A DNA stretch of 64,000 bases from Syncephalastrum monosporum B8922 (GCA_000697355.1 JNEN01000819.1:27625-91624), one strand, 5' to 3'; shown: positions 11,928 to 23,255, numbered from the stretch's first letter. The notes: generated from the letters alone by a model not told the origin. Made by a program: numbers and translations.

Positions 11928-14900
11928 ATGGCAACCTGTCATCAGCGTTATTACGGGGAAGACGCACTGCAACGGGTGCTCGACACTGTTCACCTGATCG
12001 AGAAAGACCCCTGTGACAAAAGCCTTCTCTCTGCGAATGTCGATGACCAGTTGCTGTCAGATATTTACGCGGCACTGCTTCGTATCGCGGACGACAAATC
12101 GGATCTTCTGGCCCGTGCGCACACTTCACTTGCGGTGGACCATGAAAAGCTCCCGGAAACCCCATCTTTGACACCGCAGTATGAGACACCGGAGGAAGTC
12201 CCCATTGCACCACCGTCACCAATACAATCTACGGTAGGACAATCAAACAAACAAAAAAAAATTAAAAGAGAGAAAGAGAAGCATATAGTCGCTGAATCTA
12301 ACTGGGGCAAGCGGATTGCTCGTTACAAAAAGAAGGTTGCCGCGCCACAGCGAAAAACGTCGATTCCACTACAACCGCCAGCACAGCCCTACTGTACCCA
12401 TTGCGCCCATGAGATGGTCCGTGTGTCGAATGCATTTCTTGGCGGTGATTTGCACGAACGTATCCAATGCCCATTTGGGCACCATACCAATTCCAAGCAA
12501 CCAGCCGCAGCCATCAATGCCATGCTGCAGCACATGGAAGCTTTTTCACTAGACATGTTACATGCGCTCCTTCCCGTGATCGAAACTGGCCAATTAGGCC
12601 TACAGGTCCCCGAGCAAAATCAAGCTGGCACGTGGCTCTATCTGGCCACCACGTTCAATCAAATGTCGTCCCATTACCTTGATGAGGTTCTACAGACAAC
12701 TCGTGTCATACGCGCTGTATCCCAGGGTGACCTCTCCCAGCGCTTGGCCATAGAAAACGAGTCCGGTCCACTTCAAGAGCTGCACCAATCTATGGATGAT
12801 ATGGGTAAGATAAACTGACATTGTTTATGGAGCCTGGTTGACGGCCCCCTTTTTCTCTTTGCAGTAAGCAAGCTCGATCTGTACGCCTCGGAAGCGTCGC
12901 GTGTCGTGCACCAGATAGGCACTCAAGGAGAGCTCGGTGTAACGATGGGGCCAATTTCAGACGCGAGCGGTGCCTGGCGTCTATTAATCGACAATGTCAA
13001 CACGATGGCGGTCACGTTAACAGCAGACATTCGTGACATTGCGGATGTGTGTAAATCGGTAGCGCACGGTGATTTAACCAAGCACGTTTCCGTCCAGGTA
13101 CGTGCATGAAACAAAACGAGAAAGGAGGAAACGCAATCTTAACGGGATCTTTAGGTCAATGGTGAGCTATATGATGTTAAGAATACTATCAACACGATGG
13201 TGGATCAGGCAAGTAGTGTTCCGATTTGTGTGTATGACAAGAACCAAGGAAAGAGGCTGAACGACCTCTTTGTTTTCCTGGTGTAGCTTTCCGGGTTTGC
13301 CACTGAGGTCACCCGCGTCGCATTGCAGGTGGGCGTCGAGGGAAAGCTGGGGGGTCAAGCCGTTGTCCACGACGCACAAGGCACTTGGAGAGAACTGACT
13401 GACAACGTGAATCTGATGGCAAGCAATCTGACTGCGCAAGTGCGCGATATCGCCATGGTCTGCAAAGCAGTTGCTAGAGGTGATCTGTCCCAGAAGGTAT
13501 TTATAATTCATTAATTTTCAATAACGCGTGCTAATGGCGTGCCATGTCGGTGCACACATAGATCACTGTCAATGTAAGCGGCGAAATTCATGATCTCAAA
13601 TTCGTGATCAACACAATGGTAAGCCCATTGATGCATAACAAACCCAAGGGTCTAACCATCTGTGGTAAGGTGGAACAACTTCGTTTCCTGGCAGCCGAAC
13701 TCACGCGCGTCGCGCGTGAAGTGGGAACGGAAGGCAAATTGGGCGGCCAAGCCGAATTACTTCCCAATCTCGATGGCATTTGGCGCGATCTGACCGACAA
13801 TGTGAATACAATGGCGGCGAACTTGACCGCACAGGTGCGTGATATCTCTGTCGTGTCGAAGGCGGTGGCGCGCGGTGACTTGACAAAAAAGGTTAGTGTA
13901 CCAAACATGGCTTAATTCCATTGCATATTCCATACCTGCCTTTTTTTTAAGCTTACCAATGAAAATGGAACTCAAAAACATTTGCATTGAAGATTACCGT
14001 CGAAGTGCAGGGCGAGATACTCGAGTTAAAAGACACCATCAACTGGAAGATTGACCAGCTTCGGATCTTTGCAACGGAGGTCACCCGTGTCGCACTCGAA
14101 GTCGGCACCGAGGGCCGCCTTGGCGGCCAAGCCGTCGTCCAAAATGCAGCAGGCATTTGGAAGGATTTGACAGACAAGGTCAACATCATGGCCGCCAACC
14201 TGACCTCTCAAGTGCGCTCTATTGCGGCGGTGACCATGGCTGTGGCCGATGGCGACTTCTCTAAAAAGATCACGGTCGAGGTGCAAGGCGAAATATTGGA
14301 TCTCAAGCTCGCTGTCAACTCCATGGTCGATCAGCTGCGCTCTTTTGTCTCAGAAGTGACACGAGTCGCCCGAGAAGTTGGCACCGAAGGCAAGCTCGGC
14401 GGACAGGCCAACGTCGTGAATACCCGCGGCACCTGGAAAGATCTCGTTGACAAGGTGAACATCATGGCCGCAAATTTGACGACGCAGGTGCGATCCATTG
14501 CCGAGGTCACGACCGCGGTCGCCAACGGTGATCTGTCCAAACAGATTGATGTGCAAGTGCATGGCGAGATCCTTGATTTGAAGATCACCGTGAACAGCAT
14601 GGTTGAGAAGCTCCGCATGTTTGCCACAGAGGTTACACGTGTGGCCAAGGAAGTCGGCACCGAGGGCAATCTCGGCGGCCAGGCTGTCGTCAAGGACGTG
14701 CGTGGTACCTGGAAAGATTTGACGGATAATGTCAATGCCATGGCAGCCAATATCACTGCCCAGGTCCGTGACATTGCCACGGTTTCCAAAGCGGTGGCGA
14801 GCGGCGATCTAACCCAGACAGTGACAGTCGACGTACGTTCATCCGCACGTTTGAAAGAAAAGAAATATAACACATGGGTGCATAGGTCAAAGGAGAAATA

Positions 14901-17612
14901 CTGGATCTCAAGATGACCATCAATACGATGGTGCGACAGCTCTCTATTTTTGCCACCGAAGTGTCGCGCGTCGCGCTCGAAGTCGGCACCGACGGCAAGC
15001 TCGGCGGGCAGGCGATGGTCGAGGGTGTTGATGGCATCTGGAAAGACCTGACGGACAACGTCAACATGATGGCCGGCAACCTGACGACACAGGTACGCTC
15101 CATTGCGGCCGTCACCAAGGCGGTGGCTCGGGGTGATCTCTCACGCAAGATTACGGTGAACGTCAACGGCGAAGTGCTCGAGCTCAAAGAGACCGTCAAC
15201 TCGATGGTGGATCAGCTGCGCACGTTTGCAGCCGAGGTGATCCGCGTTGCGCGCGAGGTCGGCACTGAGGGCAAGCTCGGAGGACAAGCCATGGTCAAGG
15301 ATGTCGACGGCACGTGGAAAGACTTGACGGACAATGTGAACCTCATGGCGAGCAATCTGACGAACCAGGTGCGCGATATCGCCTGCGTGTGCAAGGCGGT
15401 CGCGTGCGGTGAGCTGTCGCGCAAGGTCGTAGTGACCGTTCACGGCGAGATACTTGAGCTCAAGAACACGATCAATACCATGGTCGATCAGCTGCGCACA
15501 TTTGCGGCCGAAGTCACGCGTGTGGCCAAGGAGGTCGGCACCGAAGGTCGACTGGGAACTAAGGCCGAAGTGCTCGACGTCTCGGGTGTCTGGAAGCACA
15601 TTACGTCCGATGTCAATACCATGGCAAGCAACCTCACAACGCAAGTGCGCGCATTTGCCCAGATCAGCGCGGCCGCCACCCGCAACGATTTCAGCCAGGT
15701 CATCACCGTGGAAGCCTCGGGCGAGATGGATTCACTCAAGACCAAGATCAATCAGATGGTTCTTTCTCTGCGGGATGCGATGCAAAAGAATACCCAAGCA
15801 CGCGAGGCAGCCGAGCTTGCCAACAAGAGCAAGAGTGAGTTTTTGGCCAACATGTCGCATGAGATCCGTACACCCATGAATGGCATCGTGGGCATGACGA
15901 CGCTTACGCTCGAGACTGAGCTCAACCGCGATCAGCGCGAGAACCTTTTGATCGTCAAGTCACTGGCGCTCAATTTGCTCACCATCATTGATGATATCCT
16001 GGATATCTCCAAGATCGAAGCGGGCCGACTCACGATCGAAGAAATCCCTTTCTCACTCCGTACGACCGTCTTTAGCGTCTTCAAAAGCATGGCGTACAAG
16101 GGCAATAACAAGCTCAGTCTCGTGTACGATGTCGAATGCACTGCGCCCGATTGGCTTATTGGTGATCCCCTGCGGCTGAAGCAGGTCCTGACCAACCTTA
16201 TTGGCAACGCAGTCAAGTTTACGGCGGAGGGTCGCGTCGAACTCTCGGTGCTCCTTACGCGTGCTATCCGAAATCAAGGCGAAGAAGGACCGGCCCTTGA
16301 ATTCTGTGTGAATGACACCGGCATTGGCATCTCCAAGGACAAGCTCGCGGATATCTTTGAAACGTTCTGTCAGGTGGATGGCAGCACCACGTAAGCCGTT
16401 ATTTAAGCATGATTCTTAGGAGCTCATATATGTTTTTTTGTCCTTAGACGCAAATATGGCGGCACAGGTCTCGGGCTTTCGATCAGCAAGCGGCTAGTGG
16501 AGTTAATGGGTGGTAATCTCTGGGTCGAATCCGAACCCAAGCAAGGCTCCCAATTCTACTTTAGTATCCCCATCCAGACCGGCGACTCACGGCTGGACTG
16601 GATGGTTCCCAAGCCCACTGTATCGCTCGCACAACGCTTTTTGTACGTGCAAGACGACACCAACCCAGATGAATGCGCTTATCGCGAGGCAGTGACGCAG
16701 CAATGCGAGCGACTCGGCATTGACGTTATGTTTTACCGCCTCGACACGGTTACGAATGTGCTGCATGCGGCCGAGACGGGCGAGGAGACTCCCTTGACGA
16801 AGCTAGTGTTCGATGCAGTACTTGTAAGCAGTGTCGAGCTCGCCGAACGTGTCCGTGAGCTGCACCATATCAGGCATACCCCCATTACCATCATATCCAA
16901 AAGCCTCCATCGGCTCGATATCAAGTCCTGCATCTCGCTCGGCATCGCAAGCTATGTGAACGATCCCAACGATTTCGCCAGCTTTGCCACGGCGCTGCAC
17001 GTGGCACTGGAAAACAACATGGCCGCGCCGTCCAACATGGAAGTCCAGCAATCGTATAACATTTTGCTCGTCGAAGACAATCTGATCAATCAGCGTCTGG
17101 CGGTAAAGATGCTCGAAAAGGTCGGACACAAGATCACGGTCGCTCAGAACGGGTTGGAGGCTGTCGAGACGTTTGCGGCGAAGCCATTTGATATCATTCT
17201 CATGGATATTCAGGTACTCTCTCACTTACACACATGTGGCGTGATTCTATCGAGATATGCTGATCATTTTCCGTATTTTTTTCCCATGCCTTTGACACGT
17301 GGTCATTAGATGCCTGTCATGGGTGGTTTTGAAGCAACGGAGTTGATACGCAAAAAAGAAGCCGCGGCGAGCGCGAGCGTGCGCGTTCCCATTATTGCTC
17401 TGACCGCGCATGCCATGATAGGTGACCGTGAGCGCTGCCTTGCGAATGGCATGGTAAGAATAGAAATGGACACACTTGCCAACGACAACCTGATTGTTCA
17501 TTCTTTTCGTTTCTTGTAGGACGAATACGTCAGCAAACCATTAAGGCTTCCCGAACTGATTGCAGTGATCAATAAGTGTGCGCTCCGATCGCCTTCCGCT
17601 CCGCGCTTGTAG
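11928..17612 (+). CDS. Group III hybrid histidine kinase with expanded poly-HAMP array (Nik1/Os-1 family)
   Basis: Cytosolic osmosensing kinase upstream of the HOG MAP kinase pathway and the target class of phenylpyrrole and dicarboximide fungicides. Eleven exons: 11928-12804, 12865-13097, 13155-13208, 13287-13496, 13562-13618, 13670-13891, 13993-14832, 14886-16390, 16448-17213, 17310-17453 and 17520-17612; 1666 residues. From about residue 258 to 1130 there are ten HAMP modules (each with a GDL-type turn such as [11 protein letters not shown]) separated by nine linkers like [17 protein letters not shown], repeating at about 92 residues. Kinase boxes follow: [11 protein letters not shown] (H1156), [19 protein letters not shown] and GGTGLGLS. 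A degenerate receiver-like spacer precedes a complete receiver with VEDN, phospho-acceptor D1586 in MDIQMPVMGG and YVSKPL (K1642). No membrane segment. Intron 3 (13209-13286) begins with GC. Family certain; the repeat number exceeds the five or six units usually described. Confidence 0.95.
12720..15770 (+). repeat. Tandem ~276-bp coding repeats (HAMP plus linker), nine units
   Basis: The DNA under the HAMP array has a period of about 276 bp in coding sequence (92 codons). Units at the 3' end (exons 7 and 8, from 13993) are intronless and most alike. Those at the 5' end are split by five introns and are more diverged. This is a gene-internal duplication, not satellite DNA or a CRISPR array. 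Confidence 0.85.
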
Positions 17613-18964
17613 GATCCGAATATCCCCCATAACGCAAATGAGAAAAAAAAATTGCCCCTACCCGTATTTGTATATTTTTGCAGAAATGAATAATATATAT
17701 CCGTACGTAGCATCATTTTTGTATCTGTTTCTTTTGTGAGCGTGTGTACAAATGATTTATGTAGTTGACTAGGCGTTCACGGAATATGATCACGTTCTTA
17801 CAGTTGCAGGGATCGTCCAGGCCTAGGTGCATGTAGACTAGTGCGGGTTTTAGATGTACGATGATGATGGGCCGTTTCATCATTCATATCAAGCTACCGG
17901 CGGGGGACAACCAAGATAATATTCATGATGACTACGCATGTGCCTAAAGGCGCTCCGACCATCGTGGCACTTTTCAAGTGGCGCTCCGGTAATGCGTGAG
18001 GGAATGAGTGTTGTCTGCAACATGTCTGTTATGAGCCAAACTAAAAAAAACAGAGCGAGTATGTAACGGATGAATCGTCTGGATCGTTAACCCGCGGTGG
18101 CGAGGTACTCGAGCTTGTTTGAATGACGGGTGAGGGTGATCAAGCGGAGGAGGTGACACAAACAGGGTCTCGTGCCAATGCCGATCGGTAAAAATGGAAC
18201 CGTTTCACAAATGGGGGTGAAGCAAAAGGTCAGTAAGAAATTGAGTGAATGGTAAGGAGAAAGTGAGTCCATATGTTATGCAAATGTACAAAAAAAAACC
18301 CACAACCATAGTAGTATGGGCATATCAGTATGTATAAACAGAGAAGCCTCGTTACAACGTGGTGCGCGTGCCGATCACCCTGGGGTCTACGCACATGTGG
18401 CCCAGTATAGTTTTTCCTTCTCTTTATTGCGTCAGCTGGTTCATTGGAAAGACAGAGAAGGCAGCACGGCTATGGCGGATATGGCGGCTATGGATTGCGC
18501 CGAGCTACGATGAATAAGCAAGAGGGTAAATTACCCTCCCGCAATAGAAGGGTTCGCAACACGCACATCCTAGCATATACGGTTGCGATTGTAATTTCGA
18601 GAGAAAGAAGCTTCTTCCACTGTTTGCTCATAATGGTGAGGATGAACCTTATATCCCCTTTATTTTGCGTTTACGTTCAAGAGCGTGGGGGCGGCTTTTG
18701 GGCACGCGCCGCAAAAGTAAAGAGACGAAAAAAAAAAATAAGAACAATTCTCCCCCCCTCCCCTGCGCACGATCGCCGAAATGACCAAACAGAAGCTCCG
18801 CGATATCCTCCCAAAACGGTTTAGTCCAAAACGTATTTTTATCGTCTTTGCCTTTTACAACTTTTTTTTTTCTTTCCCTTCCTCTTCCATTTGCTTGTTC
18901 CCTTTTCCTCCACCACCTCTCTCTCTTTCAATTCACAGCTCTCTTTCTTCCCCATCCGCCCAGC
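17613..18964. other. Intergenic 17613-18964
   Basis: Between the histidine kinase stop and the C2H2 gene start, both plus. The kinase 3' UTR lies at the left. The last ~120 bp (about 18850-18958) is strongly pyrimidine-rich and looks like the promoter and leader of the C2H2 gene. An in-frame ATG exists at 18781, but the peptide from it would be a hydrophobic, low-complexity translation of the pyrimidine tract, so it is rejected. No other gene seen. Confidence 0.5.
18850..18958 (+). promoter_or_regulatory. Pyrimidine-rich leader of C2H2 gene
   Basis: A dense C/T tract ends a few bases before ATG 18965. Fungal core promoters and 5' leaders often have such tracts near the transcription start. 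No experimental start site is available. Confidence 0.45.
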
Positions 18965-20046
18965 ATGTCTGTGCAGCAGAAACCTACACTTCCGGGCATA
19001 CAGTTTCTTCTCAACCCAGTGCAAGGTACAGAGACCAAATCAAAGAGACAAGGTCGAATATATTAACATGCCATTCTGTTGGATCGACCTGTCTAGATAA
19101 ACCAGCGACCACTCGCCCGGGTCATCGAAGCACACGAAGCGTCAGTAGCCTGCCATCCGACCTGCAACGTCTGTCGCTCAGCACAGACGATAATAAAATG
19201 ATCACCCATTTGCCTTTCACAAACACCAATACACACAAGGCACCCAGCTGGCTCCAACCCGCACCCACCGCTGCCACCGCGACGACGACAACGACGACGA
19301 GTACCACTGCCAACACTACCACCACGACCAGCAGCAACACCTCACATACCATATCTGCACCCTTGGCCTTCTCCTCCACCTATGAGCCCAAACTCCCCTC
19401 GCTCTCTGCCTTTTCACAATACCGTCGCTCGCCACGGCCGGCCGGAGCATCCCATGGCCGGTCCATATCCGATCTCCCGCCGCTTCAGCATCAACAAAAT
19501 CAGCAAAATCAATACCATCAGCATCATCAGCATCATCAAACACAGCCTCCTCTGCCCCGTTTCAACGCAAACTATCACCATCCGCACCGCCCCTCCCAGG
19601 CAGCGAGCGCAGCCGGTGGTCATTATCACCATCGACGGGCCGTCTCGGCCAACACCGTCGAGTTCATGATGCAACCCACTCCCACCGCCTCCTCGTCCTC
19701 GTCCTCCTCGTCCTCCTCGTCTGGGTCCCCTCCTCTGCCTCCCCAGCAGTCATCCTCGACGATGGCATCCAGCCTTGCCTCTTCCTCTTCGCCTTCTCCG
19801 GTCTGCAAGCCCAACGAGCAAGATGAATCGGGCCGGTACCTCTGTCCGTTCTGCCAAAAGGGCTTTTCTCGGCCGTCCTCGCTTCGGATTCATACATACT
19901 CACACACGGGCGAGAAGCCGTTCGTATGCACCGAAGAAGGCTGTGGACGGCGTTTCAGCGTCCAGAGTAACATGCGCCGTCACCTGCGTGTCCACCGCAT
20001 GGGCCGGTCCTATACCAAGTCGAACAGTCCCCTGTCTCGCGTTTGA
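18965..20046 (+). CDS. C2H2 zinc-finger transcription factor, two C-terminal fingers
   Basis: Probable DNA-binding regulator of 336 residues in two exons, 18965-19025 and 19097-20046. The start MSVQQKPTLPGIQFLLN is chosen because it is a compact, conserved-looking N-terminus. Splicing at G|GTACAG...CTAG joins it in frame to DKPATTRPGHRS, whereas the unspliced frame from 18781 runs through promoter sequence. The middle is low complexity: long Thr, Ser, His and Gln runs, including about ten Ser in a row. The C-terminus has two adjacent fingers, CPFCQKGFSRPSSLRIHTYSH and CTEEGCGRRFSVQSNMRRH, joined by the canonical linker HTGEKPF, with Cys and His spacing intact. The last 13 residues are basic/Ser-rich. 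Target genes unknown. Identification as a C2H2 factor is firm; the subfamily is not. Confidence 0.85.
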
Positions 20047-20362
20047 GAATGATGATACACTTACCATGATAGAAGCAAGTTCTCTCTCTCTCTCTCTCTA
20101 TCCGTCCCTATTTTTCTTACATACCGCTCAGCGCCATCCCCACTCTTCTTTTTTTGTTACTGCTCTCTTCCCTCCTCTATCAGCACTTCATATACACAAA
20201 CAACAAGCATGCGTCATTTCTTCAGACTTTATCATTTTTGGTATCTGCGCCCATCCTGGTTAAAATAAGCATTCATGAAGCAAGTTACTTCATTAGGATG
20301 CATGTTTGCGGGGCTTGTATCTTTTTCCTTTTTTTCGGGTGCCATCATTTTTTTCTTGATTG
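20047..20362 (+). promoter_or_regulatory. Spacer and presumed SUA5 promoter
   Basis: 316 bp between two plus-strand genes, with a (TC)n run at 20081-20099 and further pyrimidine-rich sequence up to about 20360. It holds the C2H2 3' UTR and presumably the SUA5 promoter. No gene. Confidence 0.4.
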
Positions 20363-21499
20363 ATGCTTTCCCGCTTCGTCAGAACCATGAGCAGCTTTAC
20401 GACGCGGGTGATTCCGGTGGATTCCGCCCATTTCAGCTTTAAGAGCAAGAACACCGGCGAAGCCTTCATCGACAGCCCGGCGGATGAGGCAGCGATCGAC
20501 CAAGCTGTGCAGGCGCTGCGTGCAGGCGAGGCGATTGGCATTCCCACCGAGACGGTGTACGGATTGGCCGCGAATGCCTTGTCAGCCGAGGCGGTGCAAA
20601 AGATCTTTGCCGCCAAAAACAGGCCGCAGGATAACCCGTTGATCGTGCACGTCTCGTCGCTTGCCATGCTCAGCGAGCTGCTGCCGGACAAGACGATCCC
20701 ACCCCAGTACATGCCCGTGCTCGATCGCTTTTGGCCGGGTGCGCTGACGATTATCGTACCGAGCGCCTCGATTGTGCCGTCGGCCGTGACATGCGGCCAA
20801 CCGACGGTGGCGGTGCGCTTCCCGTCCCACCCTGTGGCGCGTGCGCTCATTGCCAAGTGCGGGTTCCCGCTCGCTGCGCCGTCCGCCAACGCTTCCGGGC
20901 GGCCGTCGCCGACGTTGGCGTCGCACGTCTACCACGACCTGCAGTCGCGCATCCCGCTTGTCTTGGACGGCGGTCCGTGCGATGTGGGCGTCGAGTCGAC
21001 GGTGCTGGACGCGGTGCGCGATCCGCCTGCCATCCTGCGCCCGGGCGGCGTCACCTACGAGGATCTGAAACCGCTTCTGCCCGGCCTCCAAGTATACCAG
21101 AAACATTTCACAGACAAGCAGCTCGAGCTCGCGCCAACGACGCCGGGCATGAAGTACCGCCACTACTCGCCCGATGCGCTGGTCGTGCTTGTCGAAGATA
21201 CCGTTCCCAATTTCGACGCACGCTGCGCAACCGAGCTCGATGCCCTGCGCCAGTCCCACACGATCGCCAAGGTCGGCTACCTCCGGACCCACAGCAAAGC
21301 CTCTTCAGACGAAGCTGACTTGTCCGTCGCCATGGGAAGCAGCGCGAATCAGTTTGCACAGGCCTTGTTTCGAGGCTTGCGCTCGCTGGACGACCAGCAA
21401 GTCGACGTCATCTTTGTCCAGGGCATCTCCGAGGAAAAGGAAGGCATGGCGGTCATGAACCGTCTCCGGAAGGCCGCGACGCGCATCATTACGCAGTAA
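20363..21499 (+). CDS. SUA5: Threonylcarbamoyl-AMP synthase Sua5/YrdC
   Basis: Makes threonylcarbamoyl-AMP from Thr, bicarbonate and ATP, the first step of the t6A37 modification of ANN-decoding tRNAs. Single exon, 378 residues from ATG 20363. The YrdC domain shows GEAIGIPTETVYGLAANAL, KNRPQDNPLIVHV, PFSHPVA-like VRFPSHPVARALI, AAPSANASGRPSPT and ILRPGGVT. It is followed by the Sua5-specific linker TPGMKYRHYSPDA and a C-terminal Sua5 domain, so this is the two-domain form. There are two in-frame starts: MLSRFVRTMSS at 20363, whose Arg-rich, acid-free leader could be a mitochondrial presequence, and M at 20387. Sua5/YRDC serves both cytosol and mitochondria in other eukaryotes. It is the only complete gene here without an intron and is GC-rich compared with its neighbours. 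Confidence 0.95.
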   Translation: MLSRFVRTMSSFTTRVIPVDSAHFSFKSKNTGEAFIDSPADEAAIDQAVQALRAGEAIGIPTETVYGLAANALSAEAVQKIFAAKNRPQDNPLIVHVSSLAMLSELLPDKTIPPQYMPVLDRFWPGALTIIVPSASIVPSAVTCGQPTVAVRFPSHPVARALIAKCGFPLAAPSANASGRPSPTLASHVYHDLQSRIPLVLDGGPCDVGVESTVLDAVRDPPAILRPGGVTYEDLKPLLPGLQVYQKHFTDKQLELAPTTPGMKYRHYSPDALVVLVEDTVPNFDARCATELDALRQSHTIAKVGYLRTHSKASSDEADLSVAMGSSANQFAQALFRGLRSLDDQQVDVIFVQGISEEKEGMAVMNRLRKAATRIITQ

Positions 21500-21717
21500 C
21501 TGGATCCATCTCTCCCCCCTGCGACACACACTTTAATGTAATATTTACAGAACCAGACCTTCATGTTATGTATGGAGTGTATCCTATGTACATTTAGGTG
21601 AAATCCAGCACGAGCTTGCCTTGTTGCTGGTGGGTACTACATACATACATATAGATAACCACCCCTTCATTATTAGTCATCCAATGTACAAAATAGAACT
21701 CCCAGCTCTTTTCACCC

Positions 21718-22793
21718 TTACCGCATGTCATCCAATGCCTTGTCCACAGACGATTCATCAAAGCCATGTTTGAACACTTCCGACACGAGTGGTTTGATCT
21801 TGTGCTTCTCCACAAAGGCGACCATCTCGTGAAACTCGCGGCGCGACCCCATCGTCGAGCCCTTGAGCTCGTAGTTACCAAACGTATGCACCATCGTAAA
21901 CACAATACCACCTTGGTCGGTCGTCGTCATGCTTTTGTTGGACTTGTCCGAGGTCTGGCCATAGTTGACCATGATGCCGCCGTTCCTGAGCACCTTGGGG
22001 AACTCGGCATAGAGGGGACCGCCTGCACCATCAATGATCGAGTCAATCTTGGCCCCCTTGGTCAGTTTCAAGAGATCATCCATGCAGGACGCGTCCTTGT
22101 AGTTGACACCCCCTTTGGCGCCCATCTGGACCGCATTGGAAACTTTCTCTTGCTTGGACGAGGTCACGTACACATTGGCCCCTGCCGCCACCGCAAACTG
22201 AAGCGCAGACATGGCCACGCCGCCACCGATACCGGTGACCAGCACGTTATGGCCGCGCTCGATCTTGGCTTTGGAGAAGCAAGCGCGGTAGGCGGTCAGG
22301 CCCGCGAGGGGCAGCGCCGCGGCTTCGGCCAGGCTCAGATGCTCGGGACACGGAGCCAGTTCTCGTGTTTCGATCACCAGCTCCTTTCTGAACGTGCCCA
22401 CCGCAGGCAGGAGGCCCAGGATGTAGTAGTCGCGCTCGGGACCGAGAGGATCCGAGTCCCATCCGCATCCCGGGTTCATCAGCACACGCTGACCGACATT
22501 GGCGCCTTTTTTGACGACGCCCACCCCGTCCGAGCCGAGCACGCCCCCGGCCGTGATAGGAAGTGGGTAGGCATCCTTCAGGATCCACAGGTCACTGCAA
22601 TTTAAGATAAGGTAAAGCAAGATAACACCTTGTCAATCTATGGTTACCGATGGTTGAGGGCGCCGGCTTGGATCTCTACCAAGCTCTCGTTGCCCTTGGG
22701 CTCTTCGGAATTCTTGTCAACGACAGAAAAGCCGTAACATTCTCCTTGGGTACCGGGGCGGGGCTGTTCGGTAAGCACAATAGCGGGCGGCAT
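21718..22793 (-). CDS. MDR-superfamily NAD(P)-dependent oxidoreductase (zinc-type ADH-like)
   Basis: Medium-chain dehydrogenase/reductase of 340 residues in two exons, 22793-22648 and 22594-21718; the splice restores GALNHRDLWILKDAYP. The GroES-like N-terminal half contains LGSDGVGVV where classical zinc alcohol dehydrogenases have the GHEx2G zinc signature, so a catalytic zinc site of that form is not apparent. The Rossmann half has the cofactor loop VLVTGIGGGVAMSAL (glycines near residues 170-174), VYVTSSKQEKVSNAV and IIDGAGGPLYAEF. This pattern fits the quinone-oxidoreductase/YogA-like branch, which reduces enones or quinones with NADPH, but the substrate is not determined. It converges with SUA5, with 218 bp between the stop codons. 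Confidence 0.85.
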
Positions 22794-23255
22794 GGTCAAA
22801 AAAATAAAAGGTAAAGATGCCACACCCAGGACAGGATCGCTTTTAGCCAGGCTTACCTACTTCGTTTCGACATGGGTATTTTTTTTTATCTTCGCATGGG
22901 GAGTCTTCGCTCTGCACTGGACACTTTTCGTGCATTGAACTATCCCTTGGAAATCATTTTGTCATTATAGCCTGCAGAGCACACCCTTATCGGAACAATA
23001 ATGGTCCCGAATACCATACTACCCATGTTGACTGTGCAAAAAGTGAGAAATGTATATTATTATGTATAAGGTACGTGCGAAAAGAAAAAAGAAAAAAGAA
23101 AAAGAAAAGAACTGTACAAGTAAGAGTATAGTAAGCGATAGAGATAGATAGATATATATAATGCGAGTGCAGTCCACGCACACGTAGAAAGAGAGAGAGA
23201 GAGAGGTGATCAAGTCATTTGTGTGAATATGTATAAAGAGGTATATGAGACTGCA
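22794..23255. other. Intergenic 22794-23255
   Basis: Upstream of the MDR gene and downstream of the orphan gene, both minus. AT-rich, with an A/G-rich block on plus at 23078-23110 and short TA/GA runs near 23140-23205. It should contain the MDR promoter and the orphan 3' UTR. No gene. Confidence 0.5.

Noticed and set aside
12234..12288. GT...AG segment in exon 1 of the histidine kinase that looks like a 55-nt intron
   Set aside because: Removing 55 nt would shift the frame, while the unspliced frame runs straight into the conserved downstream protein.
12720..15770. Regular ~276-bp periodicity that might be taken for satellite DNA or a CRISPR-like array
   Set aside because: It is coding HAMP repeat sequence in one frame; units are far longer than CRISPR repeats and not identical.
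18781..18964. N-terminal extension of the two-finger C2H2 protein from ATG 18781
   Set aside because: It would translate the C/T-rich promoter into Phe/Ser/Pro runs, and a conserved-looking start with a consensus intron exists at 18965.
20582..21292. 236-codon minus frame and plus frame 20731-21318
   Set aside because: Shadows of the GC-rich SUA5 coding sequence.
21766..22605. 279-codon plus-strand frame
   Set aside because: Antisense of the MDR oxidoreductase; biased codon use leaves the opposite strand open.
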